NCBI GenBank assembly: GCA_019426215.1
Contig: CM033394.1
Location: 46,684,423-46,748,422 of the forward strand
Length of the DNA: 64,000 bases
Reading direction: 5' to 3'
Source of the DNA: Buddleja alternifolia
Lineage: Eukaryota; Streptophyta; Magnoliopsida; Lamiales; Scrophulariaceae
Position 1 is the stretch's first letter, and every line of letters begins with the position of its first letter. The notes under the pieces are model-generated. The model worked only from the letters and a program-made list of their open reading frames with translations. It ran no database searches and had not been told where the DNA came from. Made by a program: the position numbers and the translations under genes. Positions 1 to 11,704 of the stretch are shown piece by piece.

Positions 1-157
1 CGCCATAAAAGGTGGATTTGAAATCAGCCATTAATTTTTAGAAAAATGACCCCCAAAATGAGTTCGAACGATTTGAAATTTATTGTCACTTGAAATCAAC
101 GGAGCAAACAAGCTCAAAAATGGGTTTATACGGAAATTTGCTATATTGATCCCGCGG

Positions 158-440
158 AATAGGGTCAATTGCAAACCTAGTCCCTGTTTACAAATTTGCA
201 AAATTAGTCCCATAAGATGTACATTTTTGCAATTTTGATCCCATCCATTAAAAAATGGATGGAATTTCGCACGGAATGCATGCACTGTTAAATTAAGTAG
301 TGATCACGTGCAAGACACATGACCAAACTAACCGGTTCCATCCGGATTTTAACGGTTGAGAATAAAAATGCAAAAATATGTATCTTATGAGGCTAATTTT
401 GCAAGTTTGTATTAGGATTAAAGTTGCAAGGAAACCTATT
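158..440. repeat. Foldback/MITE-like inverted repeat
   Basis: Two arms of about 75 bp form an imperfect inverted repeat, left arm about 158-240 and right arm about 362-440. Both arms contain the core TTGCAAAATTAG followed by a CATAAGAT block and an A/T-rich TTTTTGCA block. No target-site duplication could be identified and no protein is encoded. It lies beyond the last exon visible in the window, so it is probably in an intron of the long minus-strand gene. The outer boundaries are approximate and the class is unknown. Confidence 0.5.
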
Positions 441-584
441 GTACAAGACTACTGCTGCAATTTTCCAGGATTTATATTAGGGACTTGAAATCCTTTAGTT
501 CTTGAATCCTTTAATCCAAACACACCGTAAGTGGTTAAGTAAATTGAAACTGAAAAAATGCACAAAGCAAGAGAGATACTATAC

Positions 585-3500
585 CCTAGAGGAACTCTAC
601 TTTGCAACCATAGATGTGTGCAACCCAGATCACTATTTGGAACCATGTTGTCTTCCACTGGGCTGAGTTCATGTGCAACTGTTCCTTGCCTATCACTATT
701 AACTCTCTCTCCTAACTCAGCAGAATCAGCAAATGGATTCAAAGGTGAGGCCGGTGAATTACTCAACGACACTACAGAAGGAGGAGAGGTGAATGACGCT
801 GGCGCAAGAACCGTCAGTGTCAGATTGTCTGACGTCAAATTTGACGCTTGAAGAGTTAAAACCTGAAATATTGAACAACTGAAGATGAGTTTTGCAGTTT
901 CATAAAGAAGAGAACTGAAAGACTGAAATCACATTTAACCTGAACCGGAAGCTGAGTTCCATCACATGCAGAAGTTTGACTCAACATTTCAGATGCAACA
1001 GAGATTGTGAGATCCCTTGATATACGAGGCCGCCAGCTAATTGATTGCTTAAAAAACAACTTTGATTCTACATACATGCAAAAAGAAATATAAGTATCGC
1101 AAGAATAAAGATCTCTTCACCAAGTTATCCTTAAAATCATGTAAATTTAGGATTTGTACCAGTATAATTGCATCGACATGATACAAGAACTGCATATTGG
1201 TCAGCGGGTGGTTCACTAGATTTCCCTTCATTATTGGAGTGATGCCAACTCGATGCAGCACTTCCTGCTGACAAGTGTGGTGGTCTTAACTTAATATCAT
1301 TTTGACCCTTAGGACGCTTCCACAACGTAGTTGCTGGTTTGAGAATAAAAGAATGTTCTTCACCTCTCCTGCAAATTATACTCCATATTCAATCTCTTAA
1401 AAGGTTCGGATTAAGCAAAAGCAGTAAACCAGCAGTAATAGGCATATCTGGTTTACAACATGATGGTGCTAGTCATATACTCCCTCCTCCCCATATTGAT
1501 AGGTCCACCCAGCAGTATTATGAGTTGAAATTGTTTCATTTTTGCGTATTTTTTTACGTTACTCTTAAAAGTAGTGGTTCAGAGTTAGTGGTGTCACATC
1601 ATTACCTTATTTCTATAATACCATTCAGGGACACTAATTGTGCTTTCTCTTAACATCATCGATTATGTCAACTTGGGGACTCTATGATCGGATAGTTTGT
1701 ACGAGGATCCTATGAAGAATATAGCCAAAATTTCTTTTTACTTAGTAGAAGGGCAGGTTTGAAAGAGGTAAGATAGTCGTTACAAGGTAGATTTGAGTGA
1801 GCAAGACTAGAGTGGTAGTGTACGCAAAGGGCACGTGCTCGAAAAAATTAAAGATCCAAGGTTACTGTGGTACTGGAAAGTAATATAAGAACTTGCTAAA
1901 ACTAACAGGTGAAGATTATTTTCTCATATAAGATGATATCCTGATTGTTAGGAATCAACGCGCATAAACGAACTTAAAAGTGAAAAATGAACGCTAGAAA
2001 ACAAGACAACGATTTACGTGGTTCGGCAAATTGCCTACGTCCACGGACCTATGCTAGAGAGATTTTATTTATATGAGAGAAAAAACGATTACAAGAGATT
2101 GAGAGTGTATATATCTCAATTATATTCACTCTTATGCTCTACTCTTTCTTGCTCTCTTTGGTTGGTGTGTCTAGAAATGAGCAAGAGAGCTCTTATTTAT
2201 AGGAGCCCATTTGCCCCCTAGGCATCTAAACAACTCTTACAACCATAGGGGTCATCAACCTTTTTTTCAAAGGGCAAAGCTCTTATGAGCTTTCAAAGGC
2301 TAAAGATGATACCACCTCTTCCAAAGGCCAAAGATGATACCACCTCTTCCAAAGGCCAAAGATAATACCACCTCTTCCAAAGGCCAAAGATGATACCACC
2401 TCTTTTCTCTTTCTTTTGATTTGTTTCTCCACAAAAAACCCATCAATCCCACTTGGAGATCAAACTCAAAGTTGAAGACACAATCTCTTCTCCCTCCAAT
2501 TTAATGCACTCTCTCTCTAGCAAAAGTCGGCCTCCTCTTCACAGAAACTCGAGGCCCACTGAGGCCATGCAAAACCTCAGTTTCTCGGTGGTAACCCCCT
2601 TTGTCAACATGTCTGCCGGATTCTTTGCACCCAAAATCTTTTTCAATTCCAAAGTCTTATCATCTATCATTTCTCGAATATGATGATACTTCAATTGAAT
2701 ATGTTTCGTCCTTGAGTGAAACACCGGATTCTTTGCCAAACAAATGACACTTTGACTATCACTATAAAGTGTACAATCCCGTTGCTCCTTGTCAATTTCC
2801 TTCAGAAAATTCTTCAACCAAATCATCTCTTTTCCAGCTTCTGAAATAGCTATGTACTCGGCTTCGGTTGTAGAAAGTGCTACACATTTTTGTAGCCTTG
2901 ACATCCAACTGATTGCTGTGCCACCCAAAGTGTAAATATAGCCCGATGTGCTCTTCCGACCATCTTGATCACCACCTAAGTCAGCATCCACAAAGCCCTC
3001 TAAAGTGATACTACTAGTTTTAAAATTCAAACACATATCCGATGTGCCTTTCAAATACCTCAGTAGCCACTTCACTGCTTCCCAATGTTGTAATCCCGGA
3101 TTAGCCATAAATCTACTCACGACTCCCACTGCATGAGCTATATCCGGCCTTGTACACACCATTGCGTACATCAAACTTCCAATGGCAGAGGCATATGGAA
3201 CCTTTGCCATCTTTTCTCGCTCCTCGTCAGATTTAGGTGATTGCTCCTTGCTTAGTTTGAATTGACTCCCCAAAGGATTGCTTCTAGACTTTGCATCAGT
3301 GATAGCAAATCTATCAAGCACCTTATGTATGTACCTTTCCTGAGTCAGCTTGAGGCTCCCACTCGACCTATCTCGAATAATTCTCATCCCGAGAATTGTA
3401 TTTGCAGCCCCCAAATCCTTCATTTCAAACTCACTCGCCAATTGTTGTTTCAGCCTTTTGATTTCTCCCATATTAGTCCCTGCAACTAACATGTCATCGA

Positions 3501-6500
3501 CATACAACAATAAAATAATGTAGCAATCTTTAAATCTTTTAAAATAACAACAATGATCCATTTGACATCTAGTAAATGCATTACTATCCATGAACGTGTC
3601 AAACCTTTTGTACCACTGTCTCGGAGCTTGTTTCAAACCATACAGGCTTTTCTCTAGCTTGCATACAAGGTTTTCTTTTCTACTTACCAAAAAACCTTCC
3701 GGTTGAGCCATGTATATATCCTCCTCCAAATCTCCATGAAGGAATGCCGTTTTTACATCTAATTGTTCAAGATGTAAATCCTCTGCAGCAACAATGCTTA
3801 GAACCATCCTTATAGTAGTTAACTTGACAACCGGCGAAAATATCTCAGTGTAGTCAATCCCTTCCTTCTGTTGGAACCCTTTGACTACCAGCCTCGCCTT
3901 GTACCTTTTACTACCATCTGGCTCATCTTTTACCCGGAATATCCACTTGTTCTGCAAAGCTCTTTTCCCCTCCGGTAACTTGGTCAACCTCCAAGTCTTA
4001 TTTGTATCAAGCGAGCTCATCTCATCTTTCATGGCTAGCTCCCACTTGAGAGAATCTCCTACACTCATTGCCTCTTTGTACGATTCCGGCTCTCCTGAAT
4101 CTGTCAAAAGTAAATAGTGTAGGGAAGGAGAATACCTCGTGTTTGGTTTAGGAGTTCTACTCGATCTCCTCAAGGTAGGTTGTGGAGTCTCCGGATCTTC
4201 CTCAATCCTATTTTCAGCTCCATTTCCTGCAACCTCATCCTCAGTGATCTCTTCCAATATCGCCTTTGGTTTTTCATTATCATCAGTCTCTGTCCCAAGT
4301 CTATCCTTGTAAAGCACCTTCTCGTTGAAAGTAACATCTTTATGCCTTATGATTTTGTTGTTTTGGTAATCCCAGAACCTGTATCCAAAACTATCTCCAC
4401 CATAACCAATAAAAATGCACTTCTGTGCTTTTGGATCCAACTTATCCCTATCATCAGAGCTTAGCAAGACATAGGATAAACAACCGAAAATTTTCAAATG
4501 CGATAAATTTACCTCCTTTCCAGACCAAACTTCTTCCGGTATTTTGAAGTCTAACGGTACTGAAGGTCCCCGGTTGATGAGATAAGCTGCCGTGCTTACT
4601 GCATCAGCCCAAAACATCTTTGGCAACCCGGAGTAGAGCCTCATGCTCCTAGCTCGTTCATTCAAAGTTCTATTCATCCGCTCTGCAATCCCATTTTGCT
4701 GCGGAGTCCCTGGAATGGTCTTGATCATCTTGATCCCATTCTCTGCACAATAGTCTTTGAATTCTTGGCTGTCATACTCCCCGCCATTATCCGACCTCAA
4801 ACTCTTCAGTTTCAACCCTGTTTCATTCTCGACTTTTGCCTTCCACTTCCTAAAGGTATTAAACACATCAGACTTATTTTTCAAAAAATAAATCCATACC
4901 TTTCTTGTGGAATCATCAATGAAGGTGACATAGTATCTCGACCCTCCAAGCGACTGTACGGGTGCCGGTCCCCATACATCGGTATGCACAAGCTCCAATT
5001 TCACTGCCTTCGGTTCTCTTCCCGTCTTGGAGAAGCTCACCTTTTTCTGCTTCCCAAGTACACAGTCTTCGCAAAGACCCGATTCAACCGTCTTTGAGAT
5101 TGGTAGCTTTCCCTTGGATGCCATGATTTTCATTCCCTTCTCACTCATATGCCCAAGTCGCCTATGCCATAGATGCACGTCTTCTGTGGCCTCGACTGCA
5201 GCTAACGAGTCCCTATTGATTTCTGTGGTGTACAAAGTCCCCGACTTTTTACCACGAGCCACCACCAAATTTCCTTTGGTGATTTTCCAAGAACCACCAC
5301 CAAACATTGTGGTGTAACCATCACTATCAATTTGACCCATTGAGATCAAATTCTTCCTCAGCCCCGGGACATGTCTGACATTCTGCAGTTTCAACTGCAT
5401 CCCCTGTGCCGTCGTTATCGTGACATCTCCCTTACCAATAATTTCTAAGGGTTCATCATCTGCAAGAAATACCTTTCCAAATTTTCCAGAAGTATAATTT
5501 GTAAGATAATTTTTACAGGAAGTAGCGTGAAACGACGCACCTGAGTCCAGTACCCATTGGTCAACTGGACTGTCAACACAACAAACCAAAGCGTCTCCGA
5601 CATCGTCTGTTGTTGCGTTTGCTTGTTGATGTTCCCGGTTGTGATTTTGTCCCGTCTTTTCTGGACAGTCCCTCTTGAAATGACCTTTCTTACCGCAGCC
5701 CCAGCAATTATCACCCTTGCGCGGTTTTGACTTCCCTCGCCCCTTGGACTTGGATCGACCTTTGCCTTTCTGACCACCCCGTTGAACACTTCTCCCTCTG
5801 CTTTCCGCACTCAATGCAGCAGATGTGAGTTCTCCTGATTCTTTCCGGCGAATATCCTCGCTTAGAATCAGATCCCGAATCTCCTCAAGCTTCAACTTTC
5901 TTTGGCCAGACGAACTACTCACAGCAGTTACCGTCGCACTCCACCTTTCCGGCAAAGAAGACAATAAAATTAAAGCCCTTACCTCATCATCAAAATTAAT
6001 ATCAACCGAGCTCAACTGAGTGATGATCACGTTGAACTCGTTGATATGATTGGTCACCAATCCTCCCTCCGTCATCTTCAAGTTGAATAAACGTCTCATC
6101 AAGTAGACTTTATTCGGCGCGGATGGCTTCTCATACATATTGGATAACGCCTTCATCAAACCCGCCGTCGTAGTTTGATCTAGAATGTTAAACATTACGT
6201 TTCTTGATAACGTCAATCGAATAACACCTAGGGCTTGCCTATCCAATAATTCCCAATCCTCGTCTGATATCTTTTCAGGCTTCTTCCCCGACAACGGTTG
6301 ATGGAGTTTCTTCTGGTACAGATAATCCTCCATCTGTGTTCGCCAGAATCCGAAATCTTTACCATCGAACTTGTCTATATTCACTTTTCTATCTTCAGAC
6401 GCCATTGATTCCGCACGGATAGCTTTCGCTATAACCCGTGCTCTGATACCAGTTGTTAGGAATCAACGCGCATAAACGAACTTAAAAGTGAAAAATGAAC

Positions 6501-9500
6501 GCTAGAAAACAAGACAACGATTTACGTGGTTCGGCAAATTGCCTACGTCCACGGACCTATGCTAGAGAGATTTTATTTATATGAGAGAAAAAACGATTAC
6601 AAGAGATTGAGAGTGTATATATCTCAATTATATTCACTCTTATGCTCTACTCTTTCTTGCTCTCTTTGGTTGGTGTGTCTAGAAATGAGCAAGAGAGCTC
6701 TTATTTATAGGAGCCCATTTGCCCCTTAGGCATCTAAACAACTTTTACAACCATAGGGGTCATCAACCTTTTTTTCAAAGGGCAAAGCTCTTATGAGCTT
6801 TCAAAGGCTAAAGATGATACCACCTCTTCCAAAGGCCAAAGATGATACCACCTCTTCCAAAGGCCAAAGATAATACCACCTCTTCCAAAGGCCAAAGATG
6901 ATACCACCTCTTTTCTCTTTCTTTTGATTTGTTTCTCCACAAAAAAAACCCATCACTGATAACCTTCAAAAAGACGAGGCAGAAACTCTCTGAAATTATT
7001 ATTAAAGAATTTGTGGAGCATAGATGTTTACAGACACAAGTATGTCACTTGCATATCAATAAAGAAAGTCTCATTCGCAAGATGAAACAACTTAATTAAA
7101 GGGTTTTAGGAAGACAAAAACCTGAGTGCTAAATTTGGTAAAGCATGGTCATTCCCAGCTTCAACGCAAGCAATTGATAAAAATAATGGTGGTCCACCTT
7201 TTGATGCCTCTTCAAAAACTATTGTAATTGCATCTATAAATACCACAATATCTGGTGCATGTGCAGGGGAAACATTCTGCAAAGACAAAAATTTGATATT
7301 AGTTTCCGTTTATTGAAAACCCAAAACCATAGCATTACATATTCCTTATGTAATGCAGCTGAGGTCTTTTTGTTTGACAAAATTTGACTTGATGACAACT
7401 AAACTAAACATAGTAAGACGGCAGGAAGAGTGCGTGTTTGGGGGGGGGGGCGTAATAAAAGAAAGTGGTAAATTATACAGACACCCTCTACTTGAGACCC
7501 TAGTTATGAAAAATACATCAAGCTTCGAGAAATCACCAATACTTTCCCTATCAGTAAAAGCATATTACAATTTCACCCCAGTATTTTGAGTTGTCTTTGA
7601 CAGGGGGTATCTTGGTAATTTGTAAAACCTCTCGTGGTAATTACCCAATAAGTGAAGGTTCTGCATGTAATTATTCCTAAAAGAAACCACACCTTTACAT
7701 GGACACAAAGAAGATCATCTGTGGTGCAATCAACAGAAAAAGAACGAATTTCTACAGGTTGAATTAATTCAATTCTCCTCCTCCACCTTCTTCCAGGTGT
7801 AAAAATACCTTCCAAACCACACTGAACAGAAAATCGCCCAGGTTCCAACGGAACACCTCGGAAAGATAATAGTCTTTCTTTTCCATTTTTTCCATCCGCA
7901 AACTTCTTGAATGAGAATTGATTCCAATCGTCTGGATCAAAGTTTGTTTTAGCAATAGGAGTAGTGACGGATTGGGGTGATGTCATATTTGGTGGAAGTG
8001 ATGACATAGAATAACTTCTAATATGACCAAAAGAGAAAAGCTGAGAACCAGAAGTCCCAGATACTGCATGTTTTGTATGCTTTGTGGACGTGCTCCTAAT
8101 ACTTGAACTGGAACTTGATGTAGGAGGAATCACAGGACGAACTGGAGGACGAGTGGAATTATCCAAAGGAAGCAACCATTTTAACAATTCAGCATAAGGA
8201 TCATGATTCGAAGAAGTTAATATGTCCTGGCTATCGACGATCAGATTTCTTTCTCGATATTTTTCAAACTGAAGAATCTCCAACACAGGATCCTTCACAA
8301 ACTCAACCCCAACATTTACCTGTGAAAGCACCTGCATCCTTCCAAACGAGAAAATGGAACTCAAATCAACAATAACACATACAACTCAAGGCTAAACGAC
8401 CAAAAAGGAAAATCCAGAAAAAAACACAATTTATCTTGTAGACACATGACAAGTAGACCAGGAACTCAAAATTTTAATTGCTACATTTTGTACCTAATTA
8501 AGAAAAGTAATTAGATATACTCTGCCTTTCAAATATAATAGAAAACTAACCTACCCACAATACAACAAGCATAGCCGTAAAGTAAAGTGGGGTGAAAGGC
8601 AAATATACTGATGTAAACATGAACTCAACTTGCCAATGTACCTGGGTTGGCTATTTATACATGTGAATGTGTCGGACAAAACAATGGTGGTGCAGTTTGA
8701 GGTAGGAACTTTTAGATATTTGATGTATCCTAAACCACCCAGTAAAGCCTCTTCCGTAAACCAAAACAAACAAATACTACATCAGCTAAGATGCCACATA
8801 TTTATCAATAGCTTGATGAGGGTGCTAACCATTACAAAAGTTATCCCAGCTCATTTGCTGTATTTGCAAACACTCCAACCATCACACGACTAAGATTTTC
8901 CAAGGGAAGAACTTCCAAGTATAACTGTGCTTCTAGATTCTACTTTAACTAGTTACAGCGTAGTGGAGAATCTAACACTAAAATCCCAAACCCATAAACT
9001 AGAATACGTAATCAATAACATTGGTCTATGCCAGCAAGTAATATCCCCTCGTGTGACGACCATTAAACTTTTCCAGCGTTTCTAGAAAACGTACCACTAG
9101 GTCTCCATTTGAAAGGGAGCAGCAGTTGGCAGCACCTCTAGCCACTCCCCCCGATGTACGGGCATCAAATTTTCCCTTGTCAATCATAGCACTGATAGGA
9201 TTCTTCGTTCTCACAGTAGTTGCAGTTTCTCTAGAATCTCCAGTCAATTTTTCTTCAAATGTCTCAGAAGATTTGAAACATGCTTCTTGAACTCTTCGTT
9301 TAGACCAAAGTGGTTCATTTGACTCCGTAATTCGACCAAAAAAATGTGAATTTTTAAATCTTTGCAACAATTGTTCTGTCTGTCTTTTTTGATCTTCCAT
9401 TCTAAGGAGAGACTCACCAGTCGAGACATCATTCTGTGAATCAATCTCCCCTTTCATCGTGATTTCACCATTTTGATTATCTTGACCAACAATGCCGGCA

Positions 9501-11704
9501 ACTACCGCTTCAGAAACTGTATTTGTTTCTCCTCCACTATTTCCATTTAGTTTCGGGGGACTTTGTCCAATACCATTTTTATTCATACTTGCAGCAACTT
9601 TAAATGGCATAATAATTTCTGTATCCTGCTTATATGCAGACAAACATGCAAATACCTGGAATTGTTCACCTAAGATATGGACGGATGCAAATGAGAAAGT
9701 AAGCCAATCACATGAACAAGAAACATAAATGTGAAAACTACACCAGTGCGTTATTAGGGGGGAAAAGAAAGAAAGAAACAGCTACCAGGAAAAACAAAGC
9801 TGCGATCTAAGGAGCGAAGTGAAAGTATGTCCGGTGCCTCCGTCCAATTTTCAGGAACTTCTTCTGAGACAAGCAAATCATGAGTCTAAATAGTATCCCA
9901 CAGCATTGCAAAATGAGTAAGAAATTAAGTAGTGTGATTTTTCTTGAATTTCTTGAGCAAAATAGAGGAATAATATCATAAGCACATCTCCAGAAAGTTA
10001 ATCGAGCTCCTTTTAGTGGGTAACTGAACACATTAGCAGTTATGGAAACAGCAAATATAAAACAGAAGGGCAATATCAGAACGAATCTCTGTACCCTGAA
10101 TTTTTTTAAAAAAAGCTAAAGTTTAGCTTGAGCATTAATATTAAACAAAAAGTATACCTCCAGCATCATCACAGAGAAAGCATTGGCAACATGAGAAAAT
10201 ACTTGTGCACAATACATACTGACAAACTGGCGCACAGAACACACAGAAAATCCAGAAAGCCCAAATGGATGTTAGGGAGCGAGTAGGATTAGCAATCATC
10301 AATGTATTTCTTGATCAAGAAAAGATAATGCCGTCAGTACCTTGTGGCTTTATCAGGTCACATGAGGAGATCATTCAACATGATTATCAAAATTCTTAAA
10401 GTTAGCTAACAATGATTTTTCATTTATTTTAATTCTCCTTTTTGCAGTAACGATCACATCATAGTTTCCATGTTTATTTACCAAGTGAAAGTAGAATGTT
10501 GAGCTGAAATCAGAGGACCTTATCTATGCCAAACGCTCCAAATTAGTAATTTATAGGGTAAGAACCTAATGAAGCAGTAATGGAAGGACCTAATATTTAG
10601 TTTATCTATGATGATTGCAGCATTTGACTATGGCTTATGAATCACACATTTAGAAGGCCCAGAATAATCTTATGTAGTGTAAGCCATTGTACAGTCCATA
10701 TAAATCTAAATCACACTAGACAATTCTGCTTTCCAAGCAGAATTTTTCTTTATCTTTCGTCAAGAAAAATTACAAAGTGAAGGAGGTGATTTGATAGTCA
10801 AGCTCATCCTTTAGGTCCTCTCGGAGAAAAACAAAAGTCTAACTAACAACAACCTAGTCTCCAATACAAACAATAAGGGATAGCTTTCAGTTTCAGGCAC
10901 TATGCTTCAGTTTCCGATTCCAACATAAATATCTTAAATGGATTTGAATCATTCAGGGACATGACTAGGAAAGAGTTAGATACTTGTCATCCTAATTCAT
11001 ATGTATGTAACACAGCGACACAGACGTTTTGACCTGACATAGGTATGACTTTCGGATACTTTTAGTATGGAACACCATATATCTGAAAGGTACAATTATC
11101 CTAGTAAACTTATAGCTAGCAGCTTTCTCAGCATCTAGTGGCGGAAAACTGGACTACTTTGCAATTAGCACCAAAATGATATAATCGGCAATTATATCGA
11201 AATATGAAAGTTCTGGTATATAAAAGTGTAAGCGGTATACTTCCTGATCATATAACTTCAATGGCTTGACACATTTGTTAAGATAATCAATATCATAATC
11301 TTAAAAATATTTTCAATGCTAAGGAGCCAAATAAAAACTACGCCACCATTTTTGAAAAATTTACAAGAAATTAATTTGATGTAAACAAGTAAGTGCAAGC
11401 AAGGGGTCATACTATTTGGAATAATGATTAACCCATCAGCCCCTGCAACATCTATATGGCCATCAACTTGAGAGTTACACTTTCCACTTGAACCGGCCCC
11501 GTTGCCATTCTCATCTCCGTATTCATCACTCTCTTCATTGCGGGTTTCAGATGATGTACTCTTGGTAAGTGAATCTCCGGAAATTAGTCCCTCTAATGTA
11601 GCAGCATTGTTTGACGCATAATTTGGCTCTACCTGAGTCTCTTTAACAGACTGCTGCTCCTGAGCTGCAGTCTGACTATTCGACCGTGGCATCAAGAAAT
11701 TCAT
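585..11704 (-). CDS. Multi-exon trafficking-type protein, possibly TRIPP (TRAPPII-associated); C-terminal exon off the window
   Basis: Eight coding exons join in frame: 11704-11413, 9863-9786, 9669-9095, 8331-7693, 7276-7122, 1368-1160, 1067-940 and 862-585. They give 784 codons plus two bases, so the gene continues past the left edge. All junctions are GT/AG and the phases agree throughout. The start is MNFLMPRSNSQ, 17 nt after a 5' UTR splice acceptor. The N-terminal 300 residues are low-complexity (Ser/Asn/Glu/Gln), the middle has a Ser-rich linker, and the C-terminal third is rich in beta-type segments (SWRPRISRDL, LTVLAPASFTSPPSVVSL) like the Ig-like parts of TRAPP-type proteins. From memory it resembles Arabidopsis TRIPP, a plant-specific TRAPPII partner at the trans-Golgi; that name is tentative, while the gene model is well supported. 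The intron between 7122 and 1368 contains a complete copia element. The largest other intron (9864-11412) shows no further gene. Confidence 0.72.
1946..2445 (-). repeat. 3' LTR of the copia element (500 bp)
   Basis: It is nearly identical to the 502-bp copy at 6454-6955. It contains four tandem copies of a 28-bp unit (AAAGGCCAAAGATGATACCA and eight more bases) at about 2295-2406. A TATA-like box (CTATAAATA on the minus strand) lies at 2194-2202. Confidence 0.95.
2539..6405 (-). CDS. Copia Gag-Pol polyprotein, 1288 aa, uninterrupted
   Basis: The domains follow copia order. The Gag region spans about 1-220, then a CCHC zinc knuckle with C234, C237, H242 and C247. An aspartic protease has its D-S-G at 287-289. 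A GAG-pre-integrase/HHCC zinc site uses H414, H419, C445 and C448. The integrase core has D476, D539 and E575. Reverse transcriptase has D883 and YVDD at 968-971. RNase H has D1142 and D1216 and the conserved SRTKHI motif near 1231-1236. All catalytic residues are present, there is no stop or frameshift, and 1288 residues is normal for Tork-clade elements. The start ATG directly follows the leader and primer site. The product would make virus-like particles in the cytoplasm, reverse-transcribe the element RNA and integrate the cDNA. Confidence 0.96.
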   Translation of the reverse strand: MASEDRKVNIDKFDGKDFGFWRTQMEDYLYQKKLHQPLSGKKPEKISDEDWELLDRQALGVIRLTLSRNVMFNILDQTTTAGLMKALSNMYEKPSAPNKVYLMRRLFNLKMTEGGLVTNHINEFNVIITQLSSVDINFDDEVRALILLSSLPERWSATVTAVSSSSGQRKLKLEEIRDLILSEDIRRKESGELTSAALSAESRGRSVQRGGQKGKGRSKSKGRGKSKPRKGDNCWGCGKKGHFKRDCPEKTGQNHNREHQQANATTDDVGDALVCCVDSPVDQWVLDSGASFHATSCKNYLTNYTSGKFGKVFLADDEPLEIIGKGDVTITTAQGMQLKLQNVRHVPGLRKNLISMGQIDSDGYTTMFGGGSWKITKGNLVVARGKKSGTLYTTEINRDSLAAVEATEDVHLWHRRLGHMSEKGMKIMASKGKLPISKTVESGLCEDCVLGKQKKVSFSKTGREPKAVKLELVHTDVWGPAPVQSLGGSRYYVTFIDDSTRKVWIYFLKNKSDVFNTFRKWKAKVENETGLKLKSLRSDNGGEYDSQEFKDYCAENGIKMIKTIPGTPQQNGIAERMNRTLNERARSMRLYSGLPKMFWADAVSTAAYLINRGPSVPLDFKIPEEVWSGKEVNLSHLKIFGCLSYVLLSSDDRDKLDPKAQKCIFIGYGGDSFGYRFWDYQNNKIIRHKDVTFNEKVLYKDRLGTETDDNEKPKAILEEITEDEVAGNGAENRIEEDPETPQPTLRRSSRTPKPNTRYSPSLHYLLLTDSGEPESYKEAMSVGDSLKWELAMKDEMSSLDTNKTWRLTKLPEGKRALQNKWIFRVKDEPDGSKRYKARLVVKGFQQKEGIDYTEIFSPVVKLTTIRMVLSIVAAEDLHLEQLDVKTAFLHGDLEEDIYMAQPEGFLVSRKENLVCKLEKSLYGLKQAPRQWYKRFDTFMDSNAFTRCQMDHCCYFKRFKDCYIILLLYVDDMLVAGTNMGEIKRLKQQLASEFEMKDLGAANTILGMRIIRDRSSGSLKLTQERYIHKVLDRFAITDAKSRSNPLGSQFKLSKEQSPKSDEEREKMAKVPYASAIGSLMYAMVCTRPDIAHAVGVVSRFMANPGLQHWEAVKWLLRYLKGTSDMCLNFKTSSITLEGFVDADLGGDQDGRKSTSGYIYTLGGTAISWMSRLQKCVALSTTEAEYIAISEAGKEMIWLKNFLKEIDKEQRDCTLYSDSQSVICLAKNPVFHSRTKHIQLKYHHIREMIDDKTLELKKILGAKNPADMLTKGVTTEKLRFCMASVGLEFL
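6440..6451 (-). other. tRNA primer-binding site of the copia element
   Basis: On the minus strand this reads TGGTATCAGAGC, the standard plant copia primer site complementary to the 3' end of initiator methionine tRNA. It lies two bases inside the 5' LTR and about 35 bases before the polyprotein ATG at 6405. Confidence 0.92.
6454..6955 (-). repeat. 5' LTR of the copia element (502 bp), promoter-bearing
   Basis: Since the element is read on the minus strand, this is the promoter LTR. A TATA-like box, CTATAAATA on the minus strand, lies at 6702-6710. The 28-bp tandem array of four units lies upstream of it at about 6803-6914. The two copies differ at about 2216/6725 and 2237/6746, and in an A-run near their ends. 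Confidence 0.95.
7464..7680. repeat. MITE-like repeat in an intron
   Basis: Imperfect inverted ends are formed by a GGTAAATTATACAGACACCC block on the left and the complement of a GCATGTAATTATTCC block on the right. The ends resemble those of the element at 28430-28693, suggesting one family. No coding capacity. A run of ten G (7440-7449) lies just outside it. It occupies an intron of the long minus-strand gene. Boundaries are approximate. Confidence 0.3.

Larger units (their letters stand above)
1946..6955 (-). mobile_element. Full-length Ty1/copia (Tork-type) LTR retrotransposon
   Basis: A 5,010-bp element is flanked by a perfect 5-bp target duplication, CTGAT, at 1941-1945 and 6956-6960. 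The LTRs (1946-2445 and 6454-6955) start TG and end CA and differ by only two substitutions plus a 2-bp A-run length change. Reading on the minus strand, a primer-binding site matching initiator Met-tRNA (TGGTATCAGAGC) lies two bases inside the 5' LTR at 6440-6451. A polypurine stretch, AAGTGGGAT, abuts the 3' LTR at 2446-2454. One uninterrupted polyprotein fills the interior. It looks recently inserted and structurally autonomous. It sits in an intron of the host gene, in the same transcriptional sense. Confidence 0.97.

Noticed and set aside
558..851. Plus-strand open frame of 97 codons
   Set aside because: It is antisense to a coding exon of the long minus-strand gene, whose splice sites and frame continuity are much better supported.
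4180..5317. Plus-strand open frames inside the copia element
   Set aside because: They are antisense shadows of the intact 1288-codon polyprotein.
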